A DNA stretch of 64,000 nucleotides. Origin: Promicromonospora sukumoe 327MFSha3.1 (lineage in GTDB: Bacteria; Actinomycetota; Actinomycetes; Actinomycetales; Cellulomonadaceae). The first letter of the stretch is position 1. Each line of letters begins with the position of its first letter. The position numbers were made by a program, and so were the translations under genes. A model generated the notes under the pieces. That model ran no database searches. It was not told the DNA's origin and saw only the letters and a list, made by a program, of their open reading frames with translations. The DNA is taken from assembly GCF_000385135.1 (NCBI RefSeq), contig NZ_ARQM01000003.1:62001-126000 (forward strand). Reading direction: 5' to 3'. Of this stretch, positions 1-9,476 are shown piece by piece.

Positions 1-675
1 ATGTACGCGGCGGCCGAGGAGGAGGACACCTTCATCCGCGCGCACTCCGAGATGCACGCCTCCGCCGTACCGATGCCGGACTACCTGGACCGGCTGGCGA
101 CCTTCGACGCCCGGCCGGACTACCGGTTCCTGCGCGACACGCTGCAGCTCCTGTCGCACGGCCGACCCGCCCGTCGCTGGGTGCTCAAGCACCCCGCGAA
201 CCTCTTCCACCTGGCGGCGATCCGCGACGTGTTCCCCGACGCCCGGTTCGTGTGGACCCACCGCGCACCCGAGGTCGCAATGGCCTCGCTGTGCTCTCTG
301 GCCGAGTCCGCACGGCGGATCCACCGGCGGCCGGACGCCGTGGACCTCGCCGGGATCGGGCCGGAATGGCTGGCGATCATGTCCCGGGGCGTCACCCGCG
401 CGCTGGAACAGCGCGCGGCGCTCGGAGCCGACGTCGTGGTCGACCTGCCGTACGACCGGCTCACGGCTGACCCGGGCGCCGTGCTGCCGGACCTGTTCGA
501 GCGACTCGGCGCCCGGTGGCGCGCCGACGACGACGCGAACCTGGCCGCAGCGCTCGAAGCGCCCCGGAACCGGCCGGTCCACCGGTACACGCTCGACCGG
601 TTCGGCCTGACGCCGGACGACGTGCACGCCGCGTTCGGCGACTACCTGACCCTGTTGCGCACCCTGCCGGCGTGA
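1..675 (+). CDS. Sulfotransferase family protein, 5'-truncated by window edge
   Basis: This looks like the C-terminal two thirds of a PAPS-dependent sulfotransferase-type protein. The WVLKHP segment (about residues 60-65) followed by FPDARFVWTHRAP (about 78-90) is the typical second conserved block of the family, where HR(D/A)P contacts the 3'-phosphate of PAPS. The N-terminal P-loop block (R.GTT.L type) is absent, so the true start probably lies before the window and the ATG at base 1 is likely internal. The substrate cannot be told. Family membership is reasonably sure; activity is not. Confidence 0.7.
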   Translation: MYAAAEEEDTFIRAHSEMHASAVPMPDYLDRLATFDARPDYRFLRDTLQLLSHGRPARRWVLKHPANLFHLAAIRDVFPDARFVWTHRAPEVAMASLCSLAESARRIHRRPDAVDLAGIGPEWLAIMSRGVTRALEQRAALGADVVVDLPYDRLTADPGAVLPDLFERLGARWRADDDANLAAALEAPRNRPVHRYTLDRFGLTPDDVHAAFGDYLTLLRTLPA

Positions 676-739
676 CGGCGTCCGCTCCGGGCTGCCGGCC
701 GCACGGGAGCCGCCCCCGCAGCGGTAGTCACGCGACGCC

Positions 740-745
740 TAGGAT
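740..745 (+). promoter_or_regulatory. -10 hexamer TAGGAT, leaderless start of DUF3054 gene
   Basis: TAGGAT ends 6 nt before the GTG start codon. With the usual 6-8 nt from -10 to the transcript start, the mRNA would begin at or next to the start codon. No ribosome binding site fits in the gap. This supports the GTG chosen for the next gene. Confidence 0.5.
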
Positions 746-751
746 GCGCTG

Positions 752-1135
752 GTGAGCACTTCTCGAACCCCGGTCTGGCCCGCGGCCGTGGCCGACGCCG
801 TCGCCGTCCTCGTCTTCACGGTCGTCGGCATCACGTCGCACGACGGGTCGCTCGTCGCCGCGCTCGGCCGCGTGGTGTGGCCGTTCGCGCTGGCCGCCGC
901 GATCGGCTGGGCCGTGGCCCGCGCGTGGCGCGACCCCTCGCGGGTCTGGCCCACCGGCGTGATCATCTGGGCCGTCACCGTGCTCGGGGGCCTGGCCCTG
1001 CGTGGCCTGTCGGGCGGCGGGCTGGCGTGGTCGTTCGCGCTGGTCACCGCGATCTTCCTAGCGATCACGATGCTCGGCTGGCGCGGCCTGGTGACGGGCA
1101 TCCGCCGCGGCCAGGCCCGCGCGGCGCAGAGCTAG
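752..1135 (+). CDS. DUF3054 family small membrane protein
   Basis: A 127-residue protein with four hydrophobic stretches (about residues 8-27, 33-55, 68-88 and 92-110) and a short basic C-terminal tail. The overall pattern, including PVWPAAVADAVAVLVFTVVG near the N-terminus and a WP-rich loop, matches the DUF3054 family of actinobacterial integral membrane proteins, whose function is unknown. The GTG start sits directly behind a TAGGAT hexamer. It converges on rdgB across a strong hairpin. Confidence 0.75.
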   Translation: MSTSRTPVWPAAVADAVAVLVFTVVGITSHDGSLVAALGRVVWPFALAAAIGWAVARAWRDPSRVWPTGVIIWAVTVLGGLALRGLSGGGLAWSFALVTAIFLAITMLGWRGLVTGIRRGQARAAQS

Positions 1136-1149
1136 GCGCTCCCCGCGTC

Positions 1150-1202
1150 GACCATTCACCTGCTGCCAGGTCCGGCGTCCGGCTGGCAGCAGGTGCATGG
1201 TC
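1150..1202. terminator. Bidirectional hairpin between DUF3054 gene and rdgB
   Basis: Two 20-bp arms (1150-1169 and 1183-1202) pair with a single mismatch around a 13-nt loop. It lies between two convergent genes, so it probably terminates both. No U-rich tract follows, as is common in high-GC actinobacteria. Confidence 0.7.
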
Positions 1203-1218
1203 GGTCGATCTGGGGCAG

Positions 1219-1902
1219 TCAGCCGCGGAGTGCCTCGACGACCAGCGGGGCCAGCGCACGGAACGCCTTGCCGCGGTGCGAGATCGCGTTCTTCTCGTCC
1301 GGGGACAGCTCCCCGGCGGTCCGCCGGCCGGGGCCGTCGACCAGGGACTCGGCGGACGGCCCCGCGAACAGGGGGTCCTCCTCCGGGACCAGGATCGGGT
1401 CGTAGCCGAACCCGTTGGCACCGCGCGGCGCCGTCGCGAGCACGCCCCGCATCTCGCCGAGCCGCACCTCCTCGCGGCCGTCCGGCGTGACCAGCGCGGC
1501 CGCGCAGACGAAGCCGCCCTGCCGGTGCTCGGCGCGCACGTCGCCGAGCTGGCCGAGCAGCAGGTCCAGGTTCGCGAGGTCGTCGCCGTGCTTGCCGGCC
1601 CAGCGCGCCGAGAAGATGCCGGGCGCCCCGCCCAGCACGTCCACGGCGAGGCCCGAGTCGTCGGCGACGGCGGGCAGCCCCGTCGCGGCGCACACGGCGC
1701 GCGCCTTGATGAGCGCGTTCTCGGCGAACTTCACGCCGTCCTCCACGGGCTCCGGGGCGCCGACCTCGCCGGAGGTCACCAGCTCGCCGTCGGGCAGGTC
1801 CAGCCCCGATTCGGCGAGGATCGCCCGCAGCTCCACGACCTTCTTGGCGTTGTGGGTGGCGAGGACGATCCGGGCGGCGGGCGGCACGATCAGGGAGGTC
1901 AT
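1219..1902 (-). CDS. rdgB: RdgB/HAM1 non-canonical purine NTP pyrophosphatase
   Basis: Hydrolyses dITP, XTP and ITP to monophosphates, cleaning the nucleotide pool. The N-terminal LATHNAKKVVELR (residues 14-26) is the family signature (S/A-T-x-N-x-x-K), followed by the conserved E-D-G...FAENALIKA block and the DDSGLAVDVLGGAPGIFSARWAG metal/base-binding region. At 227 residues it is slightly longer than E. coli RdgB (197). It follows rph in the same direction with a 42-nt gap. The rph-rdgB-murI neighbourhood is common in actinobacteria. Confidence 0.95.
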   Translation of the reverse strand: MTSLIVPPAARIVLATHNAKKVVELRAILAESGLDLPDGELVTSGEVGAPEPVEDGVKFAENALIKARAVCAATGLPAVADDSGLAVDVLGGAPGIFSARWAGKHGDDLANLDLLLGQLGDVRAEHRQGGFVCAAALVTPDGREEVRLGEMRGVLATAPRGANGFGYDPILVPEEDPLFAGPSAESLVDGPGRRTAGELSPDEKNAISHRGKAFRALAPLVVEALRG

Positions 1903-1944
1903 GCCCCGATCATGCCAGCCCGTGGTCCGCGCCCGCGCGAGCAG

Positions 1945-2697
1945 TCAGAGCCCCTGCGCGAGGGCTGCCTGCTGGATCTTGGTGAGCTCGGCGGTGCCGG
2001 CCACGGCGAGGTCGAGCAGCGAGTCGAGCTCGGCGCGGTCGAACGGCGCGTGCTCCGCCGTGCCCTGCACCTCGATGAACTTGCCGCCGCCCGTGACCAC
2101 CACGTTCATGTCGGTCTCGGCGCGCACGTCCTCGACGTAGGGCAGGTCGAGCATGGGCGTGCCGTCGATGATGCCGACCGAGACAGCGGCGACGGAGTCG
2201 GACAGCACCTGCTTGCCACCCTTGACGTGCCCGTGGCGGCGGCCCCAGGCGATGGCGTCGGCGAGGGCCACGTAGGCGCCGGTGATCGCGGCGGTGCGGG
2301 TGCCGCCGTCGGCCTGCAGCACGTCGCAGTCCAGCACGATCGAGTTCTCGCCCAGCGCGCTCATGTCCACGACGGCGCGCAGCGAGCGGCCGATCAGCCG
2401 CGAGATCTCGTGCGTGCGGCCGCCGATCTTGCCCTTGACCGACTCGCGCTGGCTGCGCTCGTTGGTGGCGCGCGGCAGCATCGCGTACTCGGCGGTGACC
2501 CAGCCCTCGCCGGAGCCCTTGCGCCAGCGCGGCACGCCCTCCGTGAACGAGGCGACGCACAGCACGCGCGTGCGCCCGAACTCCACGAGCACCGATCCCT
2601 CGGCCTCGTCGAGCCATCCCCGGGTGATCTTCACGGGGCGGAGCTGGTCGGTGGCACGCCCGTCGGCGCGCACGATCTGGTCGGTGCTGGAGGTCAT
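1945..2697 (-). CDS. rph: Ribonuclease PH
   Basis: Phosphorolytic 3'-exoribonuclease that trims tRNA 3' ends. The 250-residue length is typical. The conserved [15 protein letters not shown] motif and [16 protein letters not shown] block (phosphate and RNA binding) are intact, as is the [12 protein letters not shown] active-site segment. The ATG start is preceded by TAGGCT at 6 nt, so the transcript appears leaderless. It is divergent from murI and probably co-transcribed with rdgB. Confidence 0.97.
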   Translation of the reverse strand: MTSSTDQIVRADGRATDQLRPVKITRGWLDEAEGSVLVEFGRTRVLCVASFTEGVPRWRKGSGEGWVTAEYAMLPRATNERSQRESVKGKIGGRTHEISRLIGRSLRAVVDMSALGENSIVLDCDVLQADGGTRTAAITGAYVALADAIAWGRRHGHVKGGKQVLSDSVAAVSVGIIDGTPMLDLPYVEDVRAETDMNVVVTGGGKFIEVQGTAEHAPFDRAELDSLLDLAVAGTAELTKIQQAALAQGL

Positions 2698-2703
2698 GCG
2701 CCC

Positions 2704-2709
2704 AGCCTA
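2704..2709 (-). promoter_or_regulatory. -10 hexamer TAGGCT of rph
   Basis: On the minus strand TAGGCT lies 6 nt before the rph ATG, leaving no room for a Shine-Dalgarno sequence. A leaderless mRNA is inferred. Confidence 0.5.
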
Positions 2710-2877
2710 GGTGCTGCGACCTGGAGCTCGACGGCGGCCTCGTGCGGTCCCCGCCAGGGGCCCCGACGGTCGACGGACATTTCGCCTGCCGGAAAGAACC
2801 CCGCTGACCTGCCGGAACGTGGCGCGCGTCACGCACAGCGCGTGGCGCTGGTAACGGTTCCGACACGATCACGTCGC

Positions 2878-2883
2878 TAGGCT
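2878..2883 (+). promoter_or_regulatory. -10 hexamer TAGGCT of murI
   Basis: TAGGCT ends 7 nt before the murI GTG. It is the same hexamer and spacing as the divergent rph promoter. About 170 bp separate the two promoters, and I see no clear operator in that space. Confidence 0.5.
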
Positions 2884-2890
2884 TCACCCC

Positions 2891-3694
2891 GTGAACGACG
2901 CGCCCATCGGGATCTTCGACTCCGGCCTCGGCGGCCTCACGGTCGCGCGCGCCATCCTGGACCAGCTGCCCAACGAGCAGGTCCGGTACCTCGGCGACAC
3001 CGCGAACAGCCCGTACGGGCCCAAGCCGATCGCGGCGGTGCGCGCCATGGCGCTCGACGCCATGGACCGGCTCGTGGCCGACGGCGTGAAGATGCTGGTC
3101 ATCGCGTGCAACACCGCGTCGTCGGCGATGATGCGCGACGCGCGGGAGCGGTACGAGCAGCGCCACGGCATCCCCGTGGTCGAGGTGATCCTGCCCGCCG
3201 CCCGGGCCGCCGTGACCGCCACCCGGACCGGGCGCATCGGCGTGATCGGCACGCGCACCACCATCCGGTCGCGCGCGTACGACGACGCCTTCCACGTCAC
3301 CCCCGGCCTGACGATCACCAGCCAGGCCTGCCCGGAGTTCGTGCGCTTCGTCGAGGAGGGCCGCACGTCCGGCCCGGAGGTGCAGAAGTTCGCCCACGAG
3401 TACCTCGACCCGGTCAAGGAAGCCGGCGTCGACACGCTCGTGCTGGGCTGCACCCACTACCCGCTGCTCGCGGGCGCCATCTCCTACGTCATGGGCGAGG
3501 ACGTCACGCTGGTCTCCAGCGCCGACGAGACCGCCAAGGACGTGTACCGCACCCTCGTGGCGCACGACCTGGAGCGCTCGCCCGACTCCGGCGCCCCGGT
3601 GCACCGCTTCCTGACGACCGGCGACCCCGCCCCGTTCGGGCAGCTGGCCAGCCGGTTCCTCGGCCCCGAGGTCTCGCTCGTGGAGGCCGTCTGA
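2891..3694 (+). CDS. murI: Glutamate racemase
   Basis: Makes D-glutamate from L-glutamate for peptidoglycan. The N-terminal [16 protein letters not shown] (residues 7-22) is the family fingerprint. The two catalytic cysteines are visible as C73 in VIACNTASS and C187 in [11 protein letters not shown]. Length (267) is normal. The GTG start is supported by the -10 hexamer 7 nt upstream. Its TGA overlaps the ATG of the next gene by one base (TGATG), indicating translational coupling with the MBL-fold gene. Confidence 0.97.
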   Translation: MNDAPIGIFDSGLGGLTVARAILDQLPNEQVRYLGDTANSPYGPKPIAAVRAMALDAMDRLVADGVKMLVIACNTASSAMMRDARERYEQRHGIPVVEVILPAARAAVTATRTGRIGVIGTRTTIRSRAYDDAFHVTPGLTITSQACPEFVRFVEEGRTSGPEVQKFAHEYLDPVKEAGVDTLVLGCTHYPLLAGAISYVMGEDVTLVSSADETAKDVYRTLVAHDLERSPDSGAPVHRFLTTGDPAPFGQLASRFLGPEVSLVEAV

Positions 3695-4521
3695 TGCGCC
3701 TCATCCCCCTGGGGGTCTCCGGCTCGTTCCCCGGTCCCGCCACCCCCGCGTCGTCCTACCTGGTGCAGGTCACCGCCGCCGAGGCGGCGGCCGCCGGCCA
3801 CGAGGCGCGCGACTGGAACGTGCTGCTCGACCTCGGCAACGGCGCGTTCGGCGCCCTCCAGCGGCACGTCGAGCCGCGGCTGCTCGACGCCGTCTCGATC
3901 TCGCACCTGCACCCCGACCACTGCGCGGACCTCGCGGGTCTGTACGTATATCTGCGCTACCACCCCGAGCACGGGTCGCTGCGCGCCGGCCGCCGGAACG
4001 GCCCCCTGCCGGTCTACGGGCCGTCCACCACCGAGCGGCACGTCGCCCTGTCCTACGGGCTGAGCGACGGCGAGTCCATGGAGAACGACTTCGACTTCCG
4101 CTCGTGGGCCGACCACAAGCAGATCGAGGTCGGGCCGCTGACGATCGAGCCGCACCGCGTGTTCCACCCGGTGGAGACGTACGGCGTGCGGGTGACCGGC
4201 CCGTCGTCGGCGGGCGGGACCGTGACGCTGGCCTACACCGGCGACACCGACGCCTGCGAGTCGGTCGTCGAGCTCGCGCGCGACGCCGACCTGCTGCTCA
4301 GCGAGGCGGCGTTCCTGGAGGGGCGCGACGACGTCGTCGAGCGCGGCATCCACCTCACCGGCCACCGCGCCGGGCAGGTGGCGACCGACGCCGGCGCCCG
4401 CCGACTGCTGCTCACGCACCTGCCGGTGTGGAACGACCCGGAGGACTCGCTGGCCGAGGCGCGCGCGACCTACGCGGGCCCGGTCGACGTGGCGGTCCCG
4501 GGCAGGGTCTACGAGATCTGA
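3694..4521 (+). CDS. MBL-fold metallo-hydrolase (RNase Z-like)
   Basis: A 275-residue metallo-beta-lactamase-fold hydrolase. The HLHPDH motif (residues 71-76) is the dinuclear zinc site, with further ligands in YTGDTD, LTGHRAGQ and LLLTHLP towards the C-terminus. The architecture resembles the short cyclic-phosphodiesterase/RNase Z-like proteins that follow murI in many actinobacteria, but the substrate is not known. The start is fixed by the one-base overlap with the murI stop. It ends only 6 nt from the convergent DUF2017 gene. Confidence 0.88.
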   Translation: MRLIPLGVSGSFPGPATPASSYLVQVTAAEAAAAGHEARDWNVLLDLGNGAFGALQRHVEPRLLDAVSISHLHPDHCADLAGLYVYLRYHPEHGSLRAGRRNGPLPVYGPSTTERHVALSYGLSDGESMENDFDFRSWADHKQIEVGPLTIEPHRVFHPVETYGVRVTGPSSAGGTVTLAYTGDTDACESVVELARDADLLLSEAAFLEGRDDVVERGIHLTGHRAGQVATDAGARRLLLTHLPVWNDPEDSLAEARATYAGPVDVAVPGRVYEI

Positions 4522-4527
4522 CCCGGC

Positions 4528-5280
4528 CTACGCCAGCGGCCGCTTGCCCCGCAGCTCGGCGAGCATGACGTCCATCAGGGTCTCCTGGGCGTAGCCCGCC
4601 GCGACGAAGACGCCCGACCAGAACCGCCGGGCGGCGCGGCCGTCGGTGGCCACCGGGATCTCACGGCCGGCCTGCCGGTCCCACATGATCTCGTCGGTGA
4701 GCTGCATGACCTGGTCGTCGGTCTTCAGGCCCAGCCGCTCGGCGATGACGAGCCGCACGTCCGTGAGCGCGCCGGCGAACTGCTCGGCGTCCTCCCGCGG
4801 CACCCGCACCGGAGGCGGCGCGCCGTGCCGGCCCACCGTCGAGGGCGCGTCGTCGCCCGAGGGCAGGTCCAGGAGCGCGGCGAACGCCTCCAGCCGGTCC
4901 ACCTTGGCCTGGGCGACGTCGTTCTGCGTGAGCCGCCGGAACTCGTCGGCGATGTCCGTGTCGTCCTTGCTCGCGTCCGGCAGCAGCCGCTGCGCCGCGG
5001 GGTCCGTCGGGATGCGCCCGACGCCGGTCACGCCCGTGAGCCGCGCGAGGTCGGCGTCGGTCAGCTCGTCCGGCGCGAGGAGGCCGTTGGCCCAGGCCTG
5101 CCCCTTGCCGTGCGCGTGGTGCGACGACGGACCGGGCTCGCCGGCGTCGGAGAACAGGTCCAGGCCCGCCTCCTCGCGGAGCATCGCGGAGACGTCGCGT
5201 GCGACCTTGGCCAGGACGACCCGCTCCACCGGTTCGAACCGAGCCTCGTAACCCCGCCGCATGGCGCGGAACGGCGTCAT
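4528..5280 (-). CDS. DUF2017 family protein, downstream of clpS
   Basis: A 250-residue soluble protein starting [15 protein letters not shown]. It matches the DUF2017 family, which is encoded next to clpS in most actinobacteria. No catalytic motif is apparent. The central region is acidic, and the C-terminal half ([10 protein letters not shown]...) looks helical. Its ATG overlaps the clpS stop by four bases (ATGA), so the two are translationally coupled. The linkage suggests a role tied to ClpS or N-end-rule proteolysis, but that is inference from position. Confidence 0.85.
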   Translation of the reverse strand: MTPFRAMRRGYEARFEPVERVVLAKVARDVSAMLREEAGLDLFSDAGEPGPSSHHAHGKGQAWANGLLAPDELTDADLARLTGVTGVGRIPTDPAAQRLLPDASKDDTDIADEFRRLTQNDVAQAKVDRLEAFAALLDLPSGDDAPSTVGRHGAPPPVRVPREDAEQFAGALTDVRLVIAERLGLKTDDQVMQLTDEIMWDRQAGREIPVATDGRAARRFWSGVFVAAGYAQETLMDVMLAELRGKRPLA

Positions 5281-5618
5281 GCGACTCCCCGAGCGCCCGA
5301 CTCCTGCAGCGTCGCCCACAGCCCGAACCCATGCATCGCTTGCACGTCCACCTCCATGCGCTCGCGCCCACCGCTGGACACGACGGCGCGACCGTTCTTG
5401 TGCACCTGGGTCATGAGCTGCTCCGCCTTGGCGCGCGGGTACCCGAAGTAGCTCTCGAACACGTAGGTGACGTACGACATCAGGTTCACCGGGTCGTTCC
5501 AGACGATCGTCACCCACGGGTCGGCGATCCCGGAGGCGAGCGCCTCCTCGGTGTCCTCCTCGACGGCCGTCCCGGCTGACCCCATGGGCACGAGCAGCGG
5601 CAGCGGGGAAGTTGTCAC
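5277..5618 (-). CDS. clpS: ATP-dependent Clp protease adaptor ClpS
   Basis: Delivers N-degron substrates to the ClpC/ClpA unfoldase. The core [20 protein letters not shown] and the later [16 protein letters not shown] block are diagnostic, including the acidic N-degron pocket (ND in VWNDPVNL). I prefer the GTG at 5618 (113 residues, starting VTTSPLP) because a TAGAGT hexamer lies 7 nt upstream. A longer in-frame start would add an unconserved N-terminus. Confidence 0.94.
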   Translation of the reverse strand: MTTSPLPLLVPMGSAGTAVEEDTEEALASGIADPWVTIVWNDPVNLMSYVTYVFESYFGYPRAKAEQLMTQVHKNGRAVVSSGGRERMEVDVQAMHGFGLWATLQESGARGVA

Positions 5619-5625
5619 AGGTCTC

Positions 5626-5631
5626 ACTCTA
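5626..5631 (-). promoter_or_regulatory. -10 hexamer TAGAGT of clpS
   Basis: Minus-strand TAGAGT sits 7 nt before the GTG of clpS. It decides the start and suggests a leaderless clpS-DUF2017 transcript. Confidence 0.5.
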
Positions 5632-5823
5632 GGCTGTTTCGTCCCTGGACTGGACACCCCTGTCCGAGATTCGCCGGAAGTTGTCGCCGGGCTGTGACCT
5701 CCGGCCACCGGTCGGTCACGACGGGTTCACCGAGCGGTCCTCGCGCAGGTCGGACCGGGGCCCGCGACCGGCCCCGGGGACGGACGCGAACGGGTCCCCG
5801 GGTGCCGTGCCAGCCGGCCCGGC

Positions 5824-7272
5824 TCAGTCGCGCAGGTCGGCGAGCCGGAGGTCCACGGTCGGGATCGCCGGGTCGCCCTTGGACAGCCGACGCGCCCCGC
5901 GCGGCAGCTCGGCGCGCACCATGCCGTGGTTGATCGCGGCGTTCGCGACGCCGTACGGGCCCACCCAGCGCGAGTCCACGGCGCCGTCGACCACCAGCGG
6001 CGCGAGCAGGGGGCGCAGGTCGTCGCTCTGCGGCGTCCACTCCGCCACGGCGGTGTCCGGGCCGGTCACCATGATCTCCTCGATGGCATACCCGTCGCGG
6101 CCGTAGCGGCGTGCGGCAGCCTTGCGCCCGCCCACGGACGCCTTGTTGGCCGACGCCTTGGCGACCGGCTGCAGCACGCCCGACGCGTCGGCGCGTGCCA
6201 CCAGCTTGTAGACCATGCCGCAGGTGGGCGCGCCCGACCCGGTCACGAGCGACGTGCCGACGCCGTAGACGTCCACCGGCGCCGCGGCCAGCGACGCGAT
6301 CGCGTACTCGTCGAGGTCGGAGGTGACCACGATCTTCGTGTCCCGCGCGCCGAGCGAGTCGAGCTGCCGGCGCACCTCCCCCGCCAGTCCCCCGAGATCA
6401 CCGGAGTCGAGACGCACCGCGCCCAGCCCGGTGCCCGCCACCTCGACGGCGGTCGCCACACCCTGCTTCACGTCGTAGGTGTCGACCAGCAGCGTGGTGC
6501 CCGGGCCCAGCGAGGCGACCTGCGAGGCGAAGGCCTCCCGCTCGCTGTCGTGCAGCAGCGTGAAGGCGTGCGCGGCGGTGCCGATGGTGTCGAGCCCGTA
6601 GCGCATGCCGGCCTCGAGGTTCGAGGTGCCGGCAAAGCCGCCGATCACGGCGGCGCGCGCGGCCGCGACGGCGGCCTGCTCGCTGGCCCTTCGGGAGCCC
6701 ATCTCCAGCACGGGGCGGTTGCCCGCCGCGCTCGTCATCCGGGAGGCGGCCGAGGCCACCGCAGAGTCGTAGTTCAGGATCGACAGGACGAGCGTCTCCA
6801 GCAGCACGGCCTCGGCGAACGTGCCCTCGACCTGCAGCACGGGCGAGCCGGGGAAGAACACCTCACCCTCGACGTAGCCCTGGATCGTCCCGGTGAACCG
6901 GTAGTTCGCCAGGTAGTCCAGCGTGCGGCGGTCCACCACTGCGTTCTGCTCGAGATACGCCAGCTCGGCGTCCTCGAAGACGAAGTGTGGCAGCGCTTCC
7001 AGGACGCGGCCGGTCCCGGCCAGGACGCCGTAGCGCCGGCCCGCGGGCAGGCGCCGCGTGAACACCTCGAACACGCAGTGCCGGTGGGCGGTGCCGTCGG
7101 CCAGGGCCGCCTGGAGCATGGTCAGCTCGTAGCGGTCGGTGAGCAGCGCCACCGACGGACGGACCGCCGGGAGCGGTGCGGCGGGGAGCGGCCGCGGTTC
7201 CACGACACCGTTGTCGAGCGCAGGCCACGAGTCGGTGAGCGGAGCGCCGATGCTCCGAAGCTCGTCGGTCAT
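5824..7272 (-). CDS. pncB: Nicotinate phosphoribosyltransferase
   Basis: Converts nicotinate and PRPP to nicotinate mononucleotide in NAD salvage. The LLTDRYELTMLQAAL motif (about residues 45-59) opens the conserved core. The EMGSRRA and GFAGTSNLEAG segments and the VDTYDV phosphate-binding part follow. At 482 residues it is longer than many (about 430-440), with a roughly 40-residue N-terminal extension. The ATG is supported by TACCGT 6 nt upstream. It is oriented away from clpS. Confidence 0.95.
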   Translation of the reverse strand: MTDELRSIGAPLTDSWPALDNGVVEPRPLPAAPLPAVRPSVALLTDRYELTMLQAALADGTAHRHCVFEVFTRRLPAGRRYGVLAGTGRVLEALPHFVFEDAELAYLEQNAVVDRRTLDYLANYRFTGTIQGYVEGEVFFPGSPVLQVEGTFAEAVLLETLVLSILNYDSAVASAASRMTSAAGNRPVLEMGSRRASEQAAVAAARAAVIGGFAGTSNLEAGMRYGLDTIGTAAHAFTLLHDSEREAFASQVASLGPGTTLLVDTYDVKQGVATAVEVAGTGLGAVRLDSGDLGGLAGEVRRQLDSLGARDTKIVVTSDLDEYAIASLAAAPVDVYGVGTSLVTGSGAPTCGMVYKLVARADASGVLQPVAKASANKASVGGRKAAARRYGRDGYAIEEIMVTGPDTAVAEWTPQSDDLRPLLAPLVVDGAVDSRWVGPYGVANAAINHGMVRAELPRGARRLSKGDPAIPTVDLRLADLRD

Positions 7273-7278
7273 GCACTC

Positions 7279-7284
7279 ACGGTA
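7279..7284 (-). promoter_or_regulatory. -10 hexamer TACCGT of pncB
   Basis: Minus-strand TACCGT lies 6 nt before the pncB ATG, again a leaderless spacing. Confidence 0.4.
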
Positions 7285-7364
7285 GGCCAGAGAACTGGCC
7301 TGGGCCGGGCGAATACGGCCATGTCGGGCTCCTGTCTCACCATGCGGATCGTCTCGCTCTCCTG

Positions 7365-9170
7365 CTACTTCTGACCGACGAACCAGCGCCGCACCTGGGC
7401 CACCCGGGCGGTCAGCTGATCGGCCGTCGCCAGGGGTACCTCGGGCCCGCCGCACTTGCGGCGCAGCTCGGTGTGGATGATCCCGTGCGGCTGCCCGCTG
7501 CGCTTGGCCCACGCGGAGACGAGCTTGGACAGCTCCTTGCGCAGCTCCGCCGCACGCCGGTGCTCCTGCTCCGACCGCTCCGCCTCCACCTCGCGGGCCG
7601 ACGGCGCCCCGCCGCGCGCCTTGAGGTGGTCGGCCTGGCGCTGCCGGAGCAGCGTCGCCACCTGGTCGGGCTCCAGCAGACCGGGCAGGCCGAGGAAGTC
7701 GAGCTCCTCCGCCGAGCCCACGTCGGCTCCCGCGCCGAACTCGCCGCCGTCGAACAGGACGCGGTCGAACGAAGCCTGGGCCTCGAGCGCCTGGAACGAG
7801 CCGAGCAGCTCGCCGGACGCCTTCTCCTCCTTGTTGGCCTCCGCGATCAGCGCGGCCTCCGGGTCGTACTCGATGCCCTGCTCCTCGGCCGTGCGCGGCC
7901 GGTCGAGCGCGTGGTCGCGCTCCTGCTCCATCGAGTTGGCCAGGTTCAGCAGCGGCGCGACGCTCGGCAGGAAGATCGACGCCGTCTCGCCGCGCTTGCG
8001 GGCCCGCACGAACCGGCCGATCGCCTGCGCGAAGAACAGCGGCGTCGAGGCGCTCGTGGCGTACACGCCGACGGCGAGGCGCGGCACGTCCACGCCCTCC
8101 GACACCATGCGCACGGCGACCATCCAGCGGTCCTCGCTCTGTGCGAACTCCTCGATGCGCCCCGAGGCGCCCTCGTCGTCGGACAGGACGACGGTGGGGC
8201 GCTTGCCGGTGATCTCGTGCAGGTGCGCGGCATAGGCGCGCGCGTTGTCCTGGTCGGTGGCGATGACCAGGCCACCGGCGTCGGGCACGGTGCGGCGCAC
8301 CTCGGTCAGGCGCTTGTCCGCGGCCGAGAGCACCGACGGGATCCACTGCCCCTCCGGGTCCAGCGCGGTACGCCAGGCCTGGCCGGTCATGTCCTTGGTC
8401 ATGGACTCGCCGAGGCGGGCGCTGACCTCGTCGCCCATCTTGGTGCGCCAGCGCATGTCACCGGCGTAGGACATGAACAGGACGGGCCGGACGACGTGGT
8501 CGCGCAGCGCCTCGCCGTAGCCGTAGGTGTAGTCGGCCTTGGAGCGGCGGATGCCCTCGGCGTCGGCCTCGTACTGGACGAACGGGATCGCGGACGTGTC
8601 GCTGCGGAACGGGGTACCGGTCAGCGCCAGCCGCCGCTCACCGCCCTCGAACGCCTCGCGGACGGCGTCGCCCCAGCTCAGGGCGTCGCCACCGTGGTGC
8701 ACCTCGTCGAGGATCACCAGGGTGCGCTGGGCCTCGGTGCGGGCACGGTGCAGCGCGGGCTTGGCCGCGACCTGGGCGTACGTCAGCGCGACGCCGTCGT
8801 AGTGCGAGCCGTGCCGGCCCTGCGAGTTCTTGAAGTGCGGGTCGATGCGGATGCCCACGCGCGCGGCGGCGTCGGCCCACTGGGTCTTGAGGTGCTCGGT
8901 GGGCGCCACGACGGTGACCCGCCGGACGATGCCCTGCTCGAGGAGCTCGGTGGCGATGCGGAGCGCGAACGTCGTCTTGCCCGCGCCAGGGGTGGCCACG
9001 GCCAGGAAGTCCCGCGGGTTGGTCTCGCGGTACTGCTCCAGGGCCTCCGCCTGCCAGGCGCGCAGACTCGACGCCGTGCCCCAGGGGGCACGACGCGGAA
9101 AGGCAGGGCTGAGCGACGAAGCGGCCGCAGACGACGGTGTGTGGGGCAGCTGCTGCGGCTGGCTCGTCAC
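7365..9170 (-). CDS. DEAD/DEAH-box superfamily 2 helicase
   Basis: A 601-residue SF2 helicase. Walker A is ATPGAGKTTFA (residues 59-69) and Walker B is LVILDEVHHGGD (151-162). A motif III-like ALTGTPFRSD follows, and motif VI is QAIGRFVRARKRGE, close to the Rad25/XPB-type and ComFA-like group. The C-terminal part carries a charged region (AREVEAERSEQEHRRAAELRKE). The GTG start overlaps the stop of the DUF3039 gene by four bases (GTGA), so the two are co-translated. The role is probably nucleic-acid remodelling; the substrate is unknown. Confidence 0.88.
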   Translation of the reverse strand: MTSQPQQLPHTPSSAAASSLSPAFPRRAPWGTASSLRAWQAEALEQYRETNPRDFLAVATPGAGKTTFALRIATELLEQGIVRRVTVVAPTEHLKTQWADAAARVGIRIDPHFKNSQGRHGSHYDGVALTYAQVAAKPALHRARTEAQRTLVILDEVHHGGDALSWGDAVREAFEGGERRLALTGTPFRSDTSAIPFVQYEADAEGIRRSKADYTYGYGEALRDHVVRPVLFMSYAGDMRWRTKMGDEVSARLGESMTKDMTGQAWRTALDPEGQWIPSVLSAADKRLTEVRRTVPDAGGLVIATDQDNARAYAAHLHEITGKRPTVVLSDDEGASGRIEEFAQSEDRWMVAVRMVSEGVDVPRLAVGVYATSASTPLFFAQAIGRFVRARKRGETASIFLPSVAPLLNLANSMEQERDHALDRPRTAEEQGIEYDPEAALIAEANKEEKASGELLGSFQALEAQASFDRVLFDGGEFGAGADVGSAEELDFLGLPGLLEPDQVATLLRQRQADHLKARGGAPSAREVEAERSEQEHRRAAELRKELSKLVSAWAKRSGQPHGIIHTELRRKCGGPEVPLATADQLTARVAQVRRWFVGQK

Positions 9171-9469
9171 TTTCCGGAGTCGCCCTCGCCGCCGTCCTGC
9201 GGGTCGCGGAGACCGTCGTAGATCTCCTTGCACCGGGGACACACCGGGAACTTGCCCGGGTCCCGGCCCGGAACCCAGACCTTGCCGCAGAGCGCGATCA
9301 CGGGCTTGCCGCTCATGGCGGACTCCATGATCTTCTCCTTGCGCACGTAGTGCGCAAACCGCTCGTGGTCTCCCGGTTCGGTCTCCTCCCGGGTCTCCTC
9401 GCGCTCGAGGACGCTCGTACCGCCCTGCGTACTGGGCTCGTCCTGCGGGCTGGAGAGTGGTTCGGTCAT
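9167..9469 (-). CDS. DUF3039 family protein, zinc-ribbon-like
   Basis: A 100-residue protein with an acidic N-terminal third and a conserved core: HERFAHYVRKEKI, then ALCGKVW and CPRCKEIYDGL. Cys61, Cys77 and Cys80, probably with His40, look like zinc ligands. This is the DUF3039 family, widespread in actinobacteria and of unknown function. The overlap with the helicase start suggests a joint role. The ATG at 9469 follows TAGACT by 7 nt. Confidence 0.85.
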   Translation of the reverse strand: MTEPLSSPQDEPSTQGGTSVLEREETREETEPGDHERFAHYVRKEKIMESAMSGKPVIALCGKVWVPGRDPGKFPVCPRCKEIYDGLRDPQDGGEGDSGK

Positions 9470-9476
9470 GCACCCG

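Noticed and set aside
877-2880. A long plus-strand frame across rdgB and rph
   Set aside because: It is the antisense shadow of two well-conserved minus-strand genes, with no domain and no start signal.
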